A DNA stretch of 64,000 bases from Pseudomonas sp. SL4(2022) (GTDB lineage Bacteria > Pseudomonadota > Gammaproteobacteria > Pseudomonadales > Pseudomonadaceae), in assembly GCF_026625725.1 (NCBI RefSeq), contig NZ_CP113060.1:4284001-4348000 (forward strand), given 5' to 3'. The notes under the pieces were generated by a model. The model did not search any database and was not told where the DNA came from. It worked only from the letters and a program-made list of their open reading frames with translations. The position numbers and the translations under genes were made by a program. Below are positions 24,726 through 33,039 of the stretch, piece after piece. Position 1 is the first letter of the stretch; the number at the start of each line of letters is the position of its first letter.

Positions 24726-26333
24726 ATGAATATCCGGCAAAAAATGATCGCCTGTGGGGTTATAAGCGTATTGGCAGCCAGTCTGTTAGGTTGTATTGGC
24801 TTCTGGGGGCAAACCCGCCTGGCCAGCGCGCTGAATGAAAACCAGTTGAGCATCAGCGCGCTGCGCAATCACCTTGAAGGCGACATGATGCATGACGCCT
24901 TGCGTTCCGATGTACTGGCCGCCTTCTACATCGACCCCAACGACAGCACGGCTGCCACACAGTTGCGTAAGGATCTGCGCGAGCACAGCGAATGGTTTAC
25001 CCGCACGCTCAATGACAATGCCAAACTGCCGCTCAGCGATGCTATTCGCCAGGCTGTCAGCCAGTCGCAACCGGCGCTGGCGGCGTATATCCAGCAGGCA
25101 GAAAGCATCGTCGACCTCGCACTGAAAGACCCTCAGGAAGCTCGCCGTCACATGCCGGATTTCGACACCAGCTTTGCTGAACTGGAAGAGAAAAACGAGG
25201 CACTGAGCGGCCTGATCGAAGCTCATTCGGCCAACGCCCGTAGCGACAGCCAAGCAGCCGTAAAGGATGCGGCCTGGCTGTTGGTTGGCGGAATTCTACT
25301 GGTGTGCTGCCTACTCACCCTGCTTACCGGCCAACTCATGAGGGCTGTGCTTCGCCCGCTGGAAACCGTCGTCAACGTGGCTCGCGCCATCGCCCAGGGC
25401 AATTTGCGCAATGTCATCAGCGTCGACAGTGACGACGAAGCCGGGCAATTGCAGCAGGCATTAGCCGACATGCAAAACAATTTACGCAAAATGATCGATG
25501 AAATCAGGGCCGAAGGCGAGCAATTGCAGCAAACCGCGCACAGCCTGAACGGGGCCTCGCAGAGCATTGTCTACAGTGCCAATGAGGGATCACAAAACGC
25601 CACCAGCATGGCGTGCGCCATGGAGCAGATGATTCAGAACATTGGCCAGATTGCCGGCCATGCCCGTAATGCCCAGGAAATATCCTCGCAGTCCGAACAT
25701 CTCGCAAGCAGCGGTGGCCAGGTGATCATGGGGGTAGTCGACGGCATGAGCCGCATTGCCGAGGCCGTCAATGAGTCCAGCGCTACGATCACCGCGTTGG
25801 GCCAGTCATCCGAAGAAATCCACTCGATCATTCAAGTGATCAAAAGTATTGCCGAACAAACCAACCTGCTCGCCCTCAACGCCGCCATCGAAGCCGCGCG
25901 CGCAGGCGAAGCCGGGCGCGGGTTTGCGGTAGTAGCCGATGAGGTGCGCAACCTGGCTGCCCGTACGGCACAGTCAACCCAGGAAATTACGCAAATGATC
26001 GAGCGAATCCGCAGCAGCACCTCACAAGCAGTGGACAGTATGCAGACCGGGGTAACCCGGGTGAATGACGGCGTTTCACTGGCTCGCCAAGCCGGGGAAT
26101 CAATCAATGAAATTCGTGGCGGTGCCCACCGCGCGGCCGAAGTGGTGGAAGAAATTTCCCAGACCATCAACGAACAGAGCAAAGCCAGCAACGAAGTGGC
26201 CTTGCGCGTGGAACACATCGCCCAGATGTCACAGCAGAACAGCCGTACGGTCAACGAGCTGGCCGCTGCCACACAAAGCCTCGACCGCGTGGCGCGCAGC
26301 ATGCAGAGCGCCGTGCTGCAGTTTCAGACATAG
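24726..26333 (+). CDS. Methyl-accepting chemotaxis protein
   Basis: A 535-residue transmembrane chemoreceptor. TM1 covers residues ~9-28; a ~145-residue, largely helical periplasmic domain resembles the four-helix-bundle type; TM2 (WLLVGGILLVCCLLTLLTG) is near 180-200; HAMP follows, then the signalling domain with the conserved hairpin EQTNLLALNAAIEAARAGE and GRGFAVVADEVRNLA. There is no C-terminal CheR/CheB pentapeptide. GGAGG precedes the start, and a terminator follows 18 bases after the stop, so it is monocistronic. Ligand unknown. Confidence 0.94.
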   Translation: MNIRQKMIACGVISVLAASLLGCIGFWGQTRLASALNENQLSISALRNHLEGDMMHDALRSDVLAAFYIDPNDSTAATQLRKDLREHSEWFTRTLNDNAKLPLSDAIRQAVSQSQPALAAYIQQAESIVDLALKDPQEARRHMPDFDTSFAELEEKNEALSGLIEAHSANARSDSQAAVKDAAWLLVGGILLVCCLLTLLTGQLMRAVLRPLETVVNVARAIAQGNLRNVISVDSDDEAGQLQQALADMQNNLRKMIDEIRAEGEQLQQTAHSLNGASQSIVYSANEGSQNATSMACAMEQMIQNIGQIAGHARNAQEISSQSEHLASSGGQVIMGVVDGMSRIAEAVNESSATITALGQSSEEIHSIIQVIKSIAEQTNLLALNAAIEAARAGEAGRGFAVVADEVRNLAARTAQSTQEITQMIERIRSSTSQAVDSMQTGVTRVNDGVSLARQAGESINEIRGGAHRAAEVVEEISQTINEQSKASNEVALRVEHIAQMSQQNSRTVNELAAATQSLDRVARSMQSAVLQFQT

Positions 26334-26350
26334 GCGCCGCCACAGACGAA

Positions 26351-26372
26351 AAACCCGGCCTGAGCCGGGTTT
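26351..26372 (+). terminator. Rho-independent terminator
   Basis: AAACCCGGC (26351-26359) pairs with GCCGGGTTT (26364-26372) around CTGA, followed by TTTT. It lies between the chemoreceptor gene and the convergent permease gene. Confidence 0.88.
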
Positions 26373-26389
26373 TTTCATACTTGCACAGC

Positions 26390-27778
26390 CTACCGCTGAG
26401 GGTTGCTTACCTGCTTGAGGCGGTAACAAACCCAGATAAACAGTACCCAGAACGGTATGGCGTAGACCGACATCTGAATGCCCGGAATCATCAGCATCAC
26501 GCAGAGGATAAACAGCACGAACGCCAGGCAGATGTAGTTGCTCAAGGGGAACCAGAACGCTTTGAAGCTCGGCTCCACGCCCTGGCCCTGCATGGCCTTG
26601 CGGAACTTGATATGGGTCAGGCTGATCATCGCCCAGTTGATTACCAGCGAGGCCACCACCAGCGACATCAGCAATTCCAGCGCCGATTTCGGGGCCAGGT
26701 AATTGACCACCACGCAGAGCAGGGTCACTGCCGCAGACACGCCGATGGCAAGCACCGGCACCCCACGGTTGTTGACCTTCATGAGCGCCTTGGGTGCATC
26801 ACCCTGCTCGGCCAGGCCGTAGAGCATGCGGCTGTTGCAGTACACGCCGCTGTTGTAGACCGACAGCGCGGCTGTCAGCACCACGAAATTGAGGATATGC
26901 GCGGCGGTGTCGCTGCCGATCAGCGAGAAGATCTGCACGAACGGGCTGCTGCCGTAAGCGTCGCCGCCGGCGGTTAGGGTCTGCACCAGGCTGTCCCAGG
27001 GATACAGCGAGAGCAGCACAGTGAGCGCGCCGATATAGAAGATCAGGATGCGGTAGACCACCTGGTTGATTGCCTTGGGGATCACCGTCTTCGGCTGATC
27101 GGCCTCGGCGGCGGTGATGCCGACCAGCTCCAAGCCGCCAAAGCTGAACATGATGATCGCCATCATCATCACCAGCCCGCTGATGCCATTGGGGAAGAAG
27201 CCGCCGTGGCTCCAGAGGTTAGTGACGCTCGCCTGTTCACCACCCGCGCCGCTGAATAACAGGTACAGGCCAAGCAGGATCATGCAGATGATCGCCACCA
27301 CCTTGATGATAGCGAACCAGAACTCGGTTTCACCGAAGGTTTTCACATTGATCAGGTTGATCGCGTTGATCAGCACGAAAAACGCCGCCGCCGTGGCCCA
27401 GGTGGGGATATCCGGGTACCAGTACTGCACGTACTTGCCCACCGCCGTGAGCTCGGCCATGCCGACCAGCACATAGAGCACCCAGTAGTTCCAGCCGGAC
27501 AAAAAGCCCGCATAGGGACCCCAGTAGCGGTGGGCGAAGTGACTGAAGGAGCCGGCCACCGGCTCCTCGACGATCATCTCGCCAAGTTGGCGCATGATCA
27601 GAAAGGCAATGAACCCGCCGATGGCATAGCCGAGAATCATCGATGGCCCCGCGCTTTGCAGCACCCCGGCCGAACCGAGGAACAGCCCGGTACCAATCGC
27701 GCCGCCAAGGGCGATCAGCTGGATGTGGCGATTTTTCAGGCCGCGCTTGAGCGGGCCGGCGTGCAGCTGTTCAGACAT
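26390..27778 (-). CDS. Amino-acid permease, AroP-like (APC superfamily)
   Basis: A 462-residue proton-coupled amino-acid importer with about 12 membrane segments. It opens LKRGLKNRHIQLIALGGAIGTGLFLGSAGV (read in two parts), the signature of the AAT family, with GYAIGGFIAFLIMRQLGEM, FSHFAHRYWGPYAGFLSGWNYW and FSFGGLELVGITAAEA. The start at 27778 gives MSEQLHAGPLKRGL. Position next to the tyrosine-degradation operon suggests an aromatic substrate, but AroP, PheP, LysP and ProY share these motifs, so the substrate is inferred. Confidence 0.88.
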   Translation of the reverse strand: MSEQLHAGPLKRGLKNRHIQLIALGGAIGTGLFLGSAGVLQSAGPSMILGYAIGGFIAFLIMRQLGEMIVEEPVAGSFSHFAHRYWGPYAGFLSGWNYWVLYVLVGMAELTAVGKYVQYWYPDIPTWATAAAFFVLINAINLINVKTFGETEFWFAIIKVVAIICMILLGLYLLFSGAGGEQASVTNLWSHGGFFPNGISGLVMMMAIIMFSFGGLELVGITAAEADQPKTVIPKAINQVVYRILIFYIGALTVLLSLYPWDSLVQTLTAGGDAYGSSPFVQIFSLIGSDTAAHILNFVVLTAALSVYNSGVYCNSRMLYGLAEQGDAPKALMKVNNRGVPVLAIGVSAAVTLLCVVVNYLAPKSALELLMSLVVASLVINWAMISLTHIKFRKAMQGQGVEPSFKAFWFPLSNYICLAFVLFILCVMLMIPGIQMSVYAIPFWVLFIWVCYRLKQVSNPQR

Positions 27779-27842
27779 CAGCACACCCCCCAAGCAGGCG
27801 GAGGGAAGGACGAATACGTGGCATGCGATCACCTGTCGGTCA

Positions 27843-27858
27843 GTTCCGTGACGGGAAC
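27843..27858. promoter_or_regulatory. Operator-like inverted repeat upstream of the permease gene
   Basis: GTTCC (27843-27847) and GGAAC (27854-27858) are perfect inverted arms with a 6-base spacer, ~65 bases upstream of the permease start. It may be a repressor or activator site; no regulator is assigned. Confidence 0.3.
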
Positions 27859-28019
27859 GAACCCGCAGGACTTGTGATCCAGCGGAGTGGTCGAGGGCTA
27901 TTGGCCAGGGCAAGCGTGGATGCGCGCAGGCATCGGGTCACGGAACGCCGCGCAGTATATACAGCCCAGCAATTGTGCGGCCAGCCAGGCGACAGCTGTT
28001 CAGGCCACTCACCTAGCAG

Positions 28020-28055
28020 CAACAAAAAAGGGCGCACAGCTTTTGCCCGTGCGCC
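28020..28055 (-). terminator. Rho-independent terminator (minus strand)
   Basis: GGCGCAC (28031-28037) pairs with GTGCGCC (28049-28055); read on the minus strand the stem is followed by CTTTTTTGTT. It would end the transcript running through the symporter remnant. Confidence 0.75.
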
Positions 28056-28070
28056 ATTCTCTCCTGCGAC

Positions 28071-28813
28071 TCAGCTAGCGCGATTAAGCTCCGACCAGTA
28101 CCGGCACGACGTTCGGCCTGAGCACTTCACCCTGTATCGCCAGCCGACCGATGGCTCGGTAATCCAGTACCATTGGCCAATCGGGTCAAACATCAACCAG
28201 CCCAGGACGTGCAGGAACACCACCATGATCAGCACCGGGCTGACGTAGCGCACCATAAACAGCCACAGCGCATAGCCCAGCAGCAGGTCCAGGTCATCAC
28301 CCATGATCTCGCTGCGCAGGACGTAACCGGCCAGCAGCAGGCTCATAAAGATCAGCCCAGTGGCATCATCCAGCGAAAGGCCTTTTCGACACCAGCCTGC
28401 ACGCCCTTGCCGACAACCCACAGGGTCAGCCGCGCCACCCACACGCTCTAGCCACCGAGTTGCCAGGGGTTGGCGTTATGGGCCTCGAACACCCTGCCAA
28501 GTTGCTCGACCGCGGTAGCGGCCAGCGAGCCGTCAAGCATCTTCCGCGTATAGGCAAAGGCCCAGCCTGCCACCACCACGTAGAAACACAGGCTCATAAA
28601 GCCGGCCAGCATGGCCATGCCGCCGACCGCCTTGCACAGCGGGTTGCCGTTGTTTTCCTTGACCACCCGCCCGATTGCATCGATGGGGCTGCCACGGCCG
28701 CGTCGGCCAACGGCGATCTCGGTCATCATCACGGGGATACCGATGGCCAGGATGCAGGCCAGGTACGTCAGTACAAACGGACCACCGCTGTATTCGCCGG
28801 TGATAGGGCGCCG
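28071..28813 (-). pseudogene. SNF-family (sodium:neurotransmitter-type) symporter remnant
   Basis: Three fragments of a NSS/SNF transporter in the correct order. (1) 28813-28448: ITGEYSGGPFVLTYLACILA, MMTEIAVGRRGRGSPIDAIG and FMSLCFYVVVAGWAFAYT, then a stop after NPWQLGG. (2) In another frame around 28440-28340: RLTLWVVGKGVQAGVEKAFRW. (3) To 28071: LLLGYALWLFMVRYVSPVLIM, the last membrane helix. The start and TM1, and roughly TM5-TM11, are missing: ~745 bases remain of an expected ~1.4 kb. It sits between maiA and the permease gene, so it was probably an amino-acid importer of this catabolic cluster. Confidence 0.85.
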
Positions 28814-28845
28814 GTTTCGCCGACCCTAGCGGCGGCGAAACCGGC
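28810..28845. repeat. 13-bp stem hairpin at the truncated end of the symporter remnant
   Basis: GCCGGTTTCGCCG (28810-28822) pairs perfectly with CGGCGAAACCGGC (28833-28845) over a 10-base loop. It lies right after the maiA stop and exactly where symporter homology ends. No T-tract follows on the minus strand, so it is either a weak terminator for the hpd operon or the junction left by the deletion. Confidence 0.6.
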
Positions 28846-28850
28846 TGGGA

Positions 28851-29510
28851 TCACTGGGCGTCGGGTTGCACCTCCGGCACAGCCTGCTTAAAGGCCAACA
28901 AAGGCTCACAACGCGCCGCCATGGCGAGAATGCGCGGGTACGCATCGAGGTCACAGTTAAAACGGCGCGCATTATACAGCTGTGGGATCAGGCAGGCTTC
29001 CAGATATCCGGGTCGCTCACCGAGTGACAGGCGATCATTGAATACCGCCAGCCCTGCCTCGACCGCAGCCAGTCCTTTATGAAGCCAATGCCGATACCAG
29101 GCGTCCTTGGCCCCCTCGCCCACGCCCAGCTCACCGGTCAGGTACTGCAGCACCCGCAGGTTGTTCAGCGGGTGCAGGTCGCAGGCGATATGCAGCGCCA
29201 GAGCACGTACCTGAGCACGCTGCTGCGGGTCGCTGGGCAGCAGTGCGGGCGTCGGGAACACCTCATCGAGGTATTCAAGAATCGCCAGCGATTGAGCGAT
29301 GCGCACCCCGCCGTTGCCTTTGTCGACCAGCAAGGGCAGCAGCTCCTGCGGATTCAGCGCCTGATAGTCAGCCGAGTGCTGCTGACCGCCGTCCTTGACC
29401 AAGTGCACCGGCACTTGCTGGTAGGCCAGACCCTTGAGATTCAGCCCGATCCGCACCCGGTAGGCGGCGCTGGAGCGCCAGTAGCCGTAGAGCGTCAACT
29501 CAGTGTTCAT
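28851..29510 (-). CDS. maiA: Maleylacetoacetate isomerase (zeta-class GST)
   Basis: A 219-residue glutathione-dependent isomerase turning maleylacetoacetate into fumarylacetoacetate. The thioredoxin-like N-terminal domain has YGYWRSSAAYRVRIGLNLKG, the zeta GST motif, here with Ala where many have the second Cys, and QSLAILEYLDE; the helical domain has CDLHPLNNLRVLQYL, the zeta-class signature, and LEACLIPQLYNARRF. The start at 29510 overlaps the fahA 3' end by 11 bases. Last gene of the hpd-hmgA-fahA-maiA operon. Confidence 0.94.
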   Translation of the reverse strand: MNTELTLYGYWRSSAAYRVRIGLNLKGLAYQQVPVHLVKDGGQQHSADYQALNPQELLPLLVDKGNGGVRIAQSLAILEYLDEVFPTPALLPSDPQQRAQVRALALHIACDLHPLNNLRVLQYLTGELGVGEGAKDAWYRHWLHKGLAAVEAGLAVFNDRLSLGERPGYLEACLIPQLYNARRFNCDLDAYPRILAMAARCEPLLAFKQAVPEVQPDAQ

Positions 29511-30483
29511 AGCGCTCCACCGCCTGGTCGATGGCACCGAACAGGCTATGGCCGGCGGCGTTGAACATCTCGATGCGCACGCGATCGCCGAACTTGAGAA
29601 ACGGGGTTTTCGCCTCGCCGCTCTCGATGACTTCCAGCATGCGCTTCTCGGCCAGGCAGGAAGAACCCGCGCTGCGGTCGTAGTTGGACACGGTGCCGGA
29701 GCCGATGATGGTGCCGCTGCCCAACGGACGGGTCTTGGCGGCGTGAGCCACCAGGGTCGGGAAGTTAAAGGTCATGTCCACGCCGGCATCCGGTCTGCCA
29801 AACAGCGCACCGTTGATATGCGACACCAGTGGCCGGTGCACCTTGCCCTCCTTCCAGCTGTCGCCCAACTCATCCGGGGTGATGGCCACCGGCGAGAAGC
29901 TCGACGACGGTTTGCTCTGGTAAAAACCAAAGCCCTTGGCCAGCTCGCCGGGAATCAAATTACGCAGCGACACATCATTGACCAGCATCAGCAGCTGGAT
30001 ATGCGCGGCAGCCTCGGCAGCGGTCGCGCCCATCGGCACGTCATCGGTGATCACTGCAATCTCGGCTTCCAGATCGATGCCCCAGGCCTCATCGGCCATC
30101 AGGATCGGGCTGTGCGGCGGAATAAAGCAGTCGGCACCGCCCTGGTACATCAGCGGGTCATGCCAGAAACTTTCCGGGATTTCGGCGCCACGCGCCTTGC
30201 GCACCAGCTCCACGTGGTTGACGTAGGCGCTGCCGTCGGCCCAGTGATAGGCACGCGGCAACGGGCTGTGACAGGCGGCCTGCTCGAAGGCAAACGCGCC
30301 CTCTTCCAGACCATCGTTGAGGCGCTGGTAGACCGCTTCCAGCTTGGGCTTGTTGATCGTCCAGTTATCCAGTGCCGCTTGCAGGGTCGCGGCAATCGCC
30401 GGGACTTCGGTGGCGCGGCTGAGGTCGCGGGATACCACGACGAGTACACCGTCGCGGCCTTGATTCAGTGAGGCGAGTTTCAT
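29500..30483 (-). CDS. fahA: Fumarylacetoacetate hydrolase family protein (fumarylacetoacetase)
   Basis: A 327-residue hydrolase that splits fumarylacetoacetate into fumarate and acetoacetate. It shows the FAH fold metal site: DLEAEIAVITDDVP with paired acidic ligands, VNDVSLRNLIP, KGFGFYQSKPSSSFSP, GSGTVSNYD and FLKFGDRVRIEMFNAAG. It is the shorter bacterial form (usual eukaryotic-type enzymes exceed 400 residues). Its ATG overlaps the hmgA stop (ATGA, 30481-30485 region), so the two are translationally coupled. Confidence 0.92.
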   Translation of the reverse strand: MKLASLNQGRDGVLVVVSRDLSRATEVPAIAATLQAALDNWTINKPKLEAVYQRLNDGLEEGAFAFEQAACHSPLPRAYHWADGSAYVNHVELVRKARGAEIPESFWHDPLMYQGGADCFIPPHSPILMADEAWGIDLEAEIAVITDDVPMGATAAEAAAHIQLLMLVNDVSLRNLIPGELAKGFGFYQSKPSSSFSPVAITPDELGDSWKEGKVHRPLVSHINGALFGRPDAGVDMTFNFPTLVAHAAKTRPLGSGTIIGSGTVSNYDRSAGSSCLAEKRMLEVIESGEAKTPFLKFGDRVRIEMFNAAGHSLFGAIDQAVERYEH

Positions 30484-31622
30484 CAGGATTCCTTGCCCGG
30501 CGCACGCCAGGAATTCACGTATTCGGGAACATCTACACTGGCGGCGGCTTCGCCGACTTCCAGGGCGCGGCGGGTGTCGATCATCACCGCCACTTCATCG
30601 ATAAAGGTCGCTGGATCGGTCTGCGCTTTTTTCAATGCCTTCGGGTGCGGGCCGTGGGGGAAGCCACATGGGTGCAGCGTGACCATGCCCTGCTCAATGT
30701 TGTCGCGGCTGAAGAAGTTGCCCCGGTGGTAGAACAGCACTTCATCGTAGTCGTCATTGTTGTGATAGAACGGCACCTTCAACGCGCCGGGGTCGCTTTC
30801 CACCGGACGCGGGGTGAAGGTGCAGATCACAAAACCATTGGCGACAAAGGTGGTGTGCGCTGACGGCGGCAGGTGATAGCGGTGGCTCATCAGCGGGCGG
30901 ATATCGCGCCAGTTGAGGCGCACCACCGTGTTGTCGCCATGCCAGCCGACCACATCCAGCGGGTTGTAGGGGTAAGTCACGGTGCTGATCTGGCCGCGGC
31001 GCTTGATGCGAATCTGCCAGGTGTTTTCGTCCTGCTGCGCCTTGAAGGCATCATCGATGCGTGGATGATCAAGCACCGCCGGATCGAAGATCGCCTGCGG
31101 GCCGAGCAAACCCTTGTCCGGAAGCTGATAGGCGCCGTCGGTGCTTTCGATCAGCAGCATAAAGGTCGGCTCGCAGGCCTCAATACGCCAGGCGGTTCCG
31201 CGGGGGATCAGCAGGTAATCGCCGTCGCGGTAGGTCAAATGACCGAAATCGCAATAGAAGTGCCCTGCTCCCTCATGAATAAACAGCAGGTCATCGCCAT
31301 CGGCGTTGCGCACCAAATGGCGCATGGCACCGTGGGTTTTCCACACGCGCAGTTTTACATCGCTGTTATGCAGGGTCAGCGGCGCGGCCAGCGGGCAGTC
31401 GCGCTCGCTGGCAATGGTGTTGAAATTGAACGCGTGCGGGCGCAGTGGCCCCTGCCAGTCGATCCAACCGGTGGGCGGATGCTTGTGGTGCAGGTGCGCG
31501 GTGGGGCCGAAAAAGCCCTCGCGGCCCATCTCGCGCTCGTAGGTGCCTTCGGGAAAGTCGCAGTGCGCCTGACGCGAGCACTCGCCTTCACGCAAAGGGA
31601 AACGGATCCATTGCCGGCTCAT
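30483..31622 (-). CDS. hmgA: Homogentisate 1,2-dioxygenase (short form)
   Basis: A 379-residue Fe(II) ring-cleavage dioxygenase producing maleylacetoacetate from homogentisate. The cupin barrel has LLFIHEGAGHFYCDFGHL and GDYLLIPRGTAWRIE, and the iron site is in FYHNNDDYDEVLFYHRG and HPCGFPHGPHP. It is about 50 residues shorter than the classic Pseudomonas HmgA (about 430) and lacks its N-terminal YQSGFGNE-type opening, so it belongs to a distinct subgroup. Identity is fixed by the operon: hpd four bases upstream and fahA overlapping downstream. Confidence 0.9.
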   Translation of the reverse strand: MSRQWIRFPLREGECSRQAHCDFPEGTYEREMGREGFFGPTAHLHHKHPPTGWIDWQGPLRPHAFNFNTIASERDCPLAAPLTLHNSDVKLRVWKTHGAMRHLVRNADGDDLLFIHEGAGHFYCDFGHLTYRDGDYLLIPRGTAWRIEACEPTFMLLIESTDGAYQLPDKGLLGPQAIFDPAVLDHPRIDDAFKAQQDENTWQIRIKRRGQISTVTYPYNPLDVVGWHGDNTVVRLNWRDIRPLMSHRYHLPPSAHTTFVANGFVICTFTPRPVESDPGALKVPFYHNNDDYDEVLFYHRGNFFSRDNIEQGMVTLHPCGFPHGPHPKALKKAQTDPATFIDEVAVMIDTRRALEVGEAAASVDVPEYVNSWRAPGKES

Positions 31623-31626
31623 GGCA

Positions 31627-32709
31627 TTACTCCTCGGAGATCACGCCGCGCTTAATCTGGTCTTCTTCAATCGACTCGAACAGCGCCTTGAAGTTGCCCT
31701 CACCAAAGCCCTGGTTACCCTTGCGCTGGATGATCTCGAAGAAGATCGGGCCAATCACCGTATTGGTGAAAATCTGCAGAAGGATGCCGTCATCGCCCGG
31801 CGCACCGTCGATCAGAATGCTCAATTCACGCAGCACATCGCTCGGCTCACCATGCCCGGCCACGCGGGTGTCGACCTTGTCGTAGTAAGTGCCAGGTGTG
31901 ACCATAAACTGCACGCCATTGGCCCGCAGCTGGCGTACGGTGGTGTAGATGTCTTCGGTGCTGAGGGCGATATGCTGGATGCCCTCGCCCTGGTACTCGC
32001 GGATAAATTCCTCGATCTGCGACTTGTCGTCGGCCGACTCATTGATCGGGATGCGAATCTTGCCGCACGGCGCGGTCATGGCGCGCGACAGCAGTCCGGT
32101 GAGCTTACCTTCGATGTCGAAGTAGCGGATCTCGCGGAAGTTGGCGATACGCTCGTAGAAGCCTGACCACACGTCCATCTGCCCACGCTTGACGTTGTGG
32201 GTCAGGTGATCCAGCGCTTTCAGGCCAACCGCGTTATCACTGGCGCTGCGCCCTTCGATGTACTCGAAGTCGACGTCGTAGATGGTCTTGTCGCCATAAC
32301 GATCCACCAGGTACAGCAGCGAACCCCCAATGCCTTCCACACAGGGGATATTCAGCTCGCCGAAATTGGCGTGACTACCGACCAGTTTGGCACCCTGGGA
32401 TTCTACATAGGCGGCCGCCTGAGCCGCGTTCTGCACACGGAAGGCCATGGCGCAGGCGCTCGGACCGTGCTTCAGACCGAATTCACGCACGTGCCCGGTG
32501 GGGCTGCCGTTGAGAACGAAGTTGATGTCGTTTTGCTGGAACAGCCAGACCTCTTTCGAACGGTGCTTGGCCGTTTCGGTAAAGCCCATGGCGGTAAACA
32601 GCTCACGCAGCTGCTGGATGCCTTCCGGGGTCGGCGCGGTGTATTCAACGAACTCGAAGCCGTCGGTGCCGATGGGGTTGTGCTGCTGGATCTTGTTCAC
32701 GGCGTTCAT
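31627..32709 (-). CDS. hpd: 4-hydroxyphenylpyruvate dioxygenase
   Basis: A 360-residue Fe(II)-dependent dioxygenase making homogentisate from 4-hydroxyphenylpyruvate. It has two VOC-like halves; the iron ligands are the His in ALDHLTHNV, the His in GIQHIALSTEDIY and the Glu in IGPIFFEIIQRKGNQGFGEGN (split here for reading), and the conserved C-terminal helix NFKALFESIEEDQIKRGV closes the active site. First gene of the minus-strand homogentisate operon; GGAGG-like purines precede the ATG. A TyrR/PhhR-like box lies about 190 bases upstream. Confidence 0.97.
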   Translation of the reverse strand: MNAVNKIQQHNPIGTDGFEFVEYTAPTPEGIQQLRELFTAMGFTETAKHRSKEVWLFQQNDINFVLNGSPTGHVREFGLKHGPSACAMAFRVQNAAQAAAYVESQGAKLVGSHANFGELNIPCVEGIGGSLLYLVDRYGDKTIYDVDFEYIEGRSASDNAVGLKALDHLTHNVKRGQMDVWSGFYERIANFREIRYFDIEGKLTGLLSRAMTAPCGKIRIPINESADDKSQIEEFIREYQGEGIQHIALSTEDIYTTVRQLRANGVQFMVTPGTYYDKVDTRVAGHGEPSDVLRELSILIDGAPGDDGILLQIFTNTVIGPIFFEIIQRKGNQGFGEGNFKALFESIEEDQIKRGVISEE

Positions 32710-33039
32710 TGCGCCTCCTCGTTGTTGTTTTGATCAACCGCTGCGCGATGCAACGGCGCGGATTGACCTCATAACAACCGAGCACAGCCCTGCTCACAAG
32801 CCGGCCCAGAGCGCCCTGCCCCAAGTGTGGCCATGGCTTTCGGCAAGTTTTTAATACAGCGAGAAAAACAGCGGGAATGCTGACCGAAAGCACCCACCAT
32901 GCGTAACGATAAATTTACAAAGCGGTCGATTTAACTGCCAGGCGCGGGGCAGCAGCGCGTCCTGGCAAGGTCATGACCCACGAAAAAGTGTGCAATCAGA
33001 AGAAACCGTAAGGTGGATGACGCTTGCCCAGCGCAGCTA
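32710..33039. other. Intergenic region upstream of hpd
   Basis: 330 bases between the hpd start and the end of the ABC-exporter gene. Apart from the TyrR-like box at 32902-32919 there is no supported gene. The ABC gene is transcribed toward this region, so it also carries that gene's 3' untranslated end; no clear terminator stem was found. Confidence 0.5.
32902..32919 (-). promoter_or_regulatory. TyrR/PhhR-like operator
   Basis: Plus strand CGTAAC-GATAAA-TTTACA, i.e. TGTAAA-N6-GTTACG on the hpd strand, matches 10 of 12 positions of the TyrR-family consensus TGTAAA-N6-TTTACA. PhhR, the Pseudomonas TyrR homologue, activates phenylalanine/tyrosine catabolic genes. It is 192 bases from the hpd start, a reasonable activator position. 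Confidence 0.5.

Noticed and set aside
29503..30471. Plus-strand frame opposite fahA
   Set aside because: Follows the third-position GC bias of fahA; the minus strand carries the conserved operon.
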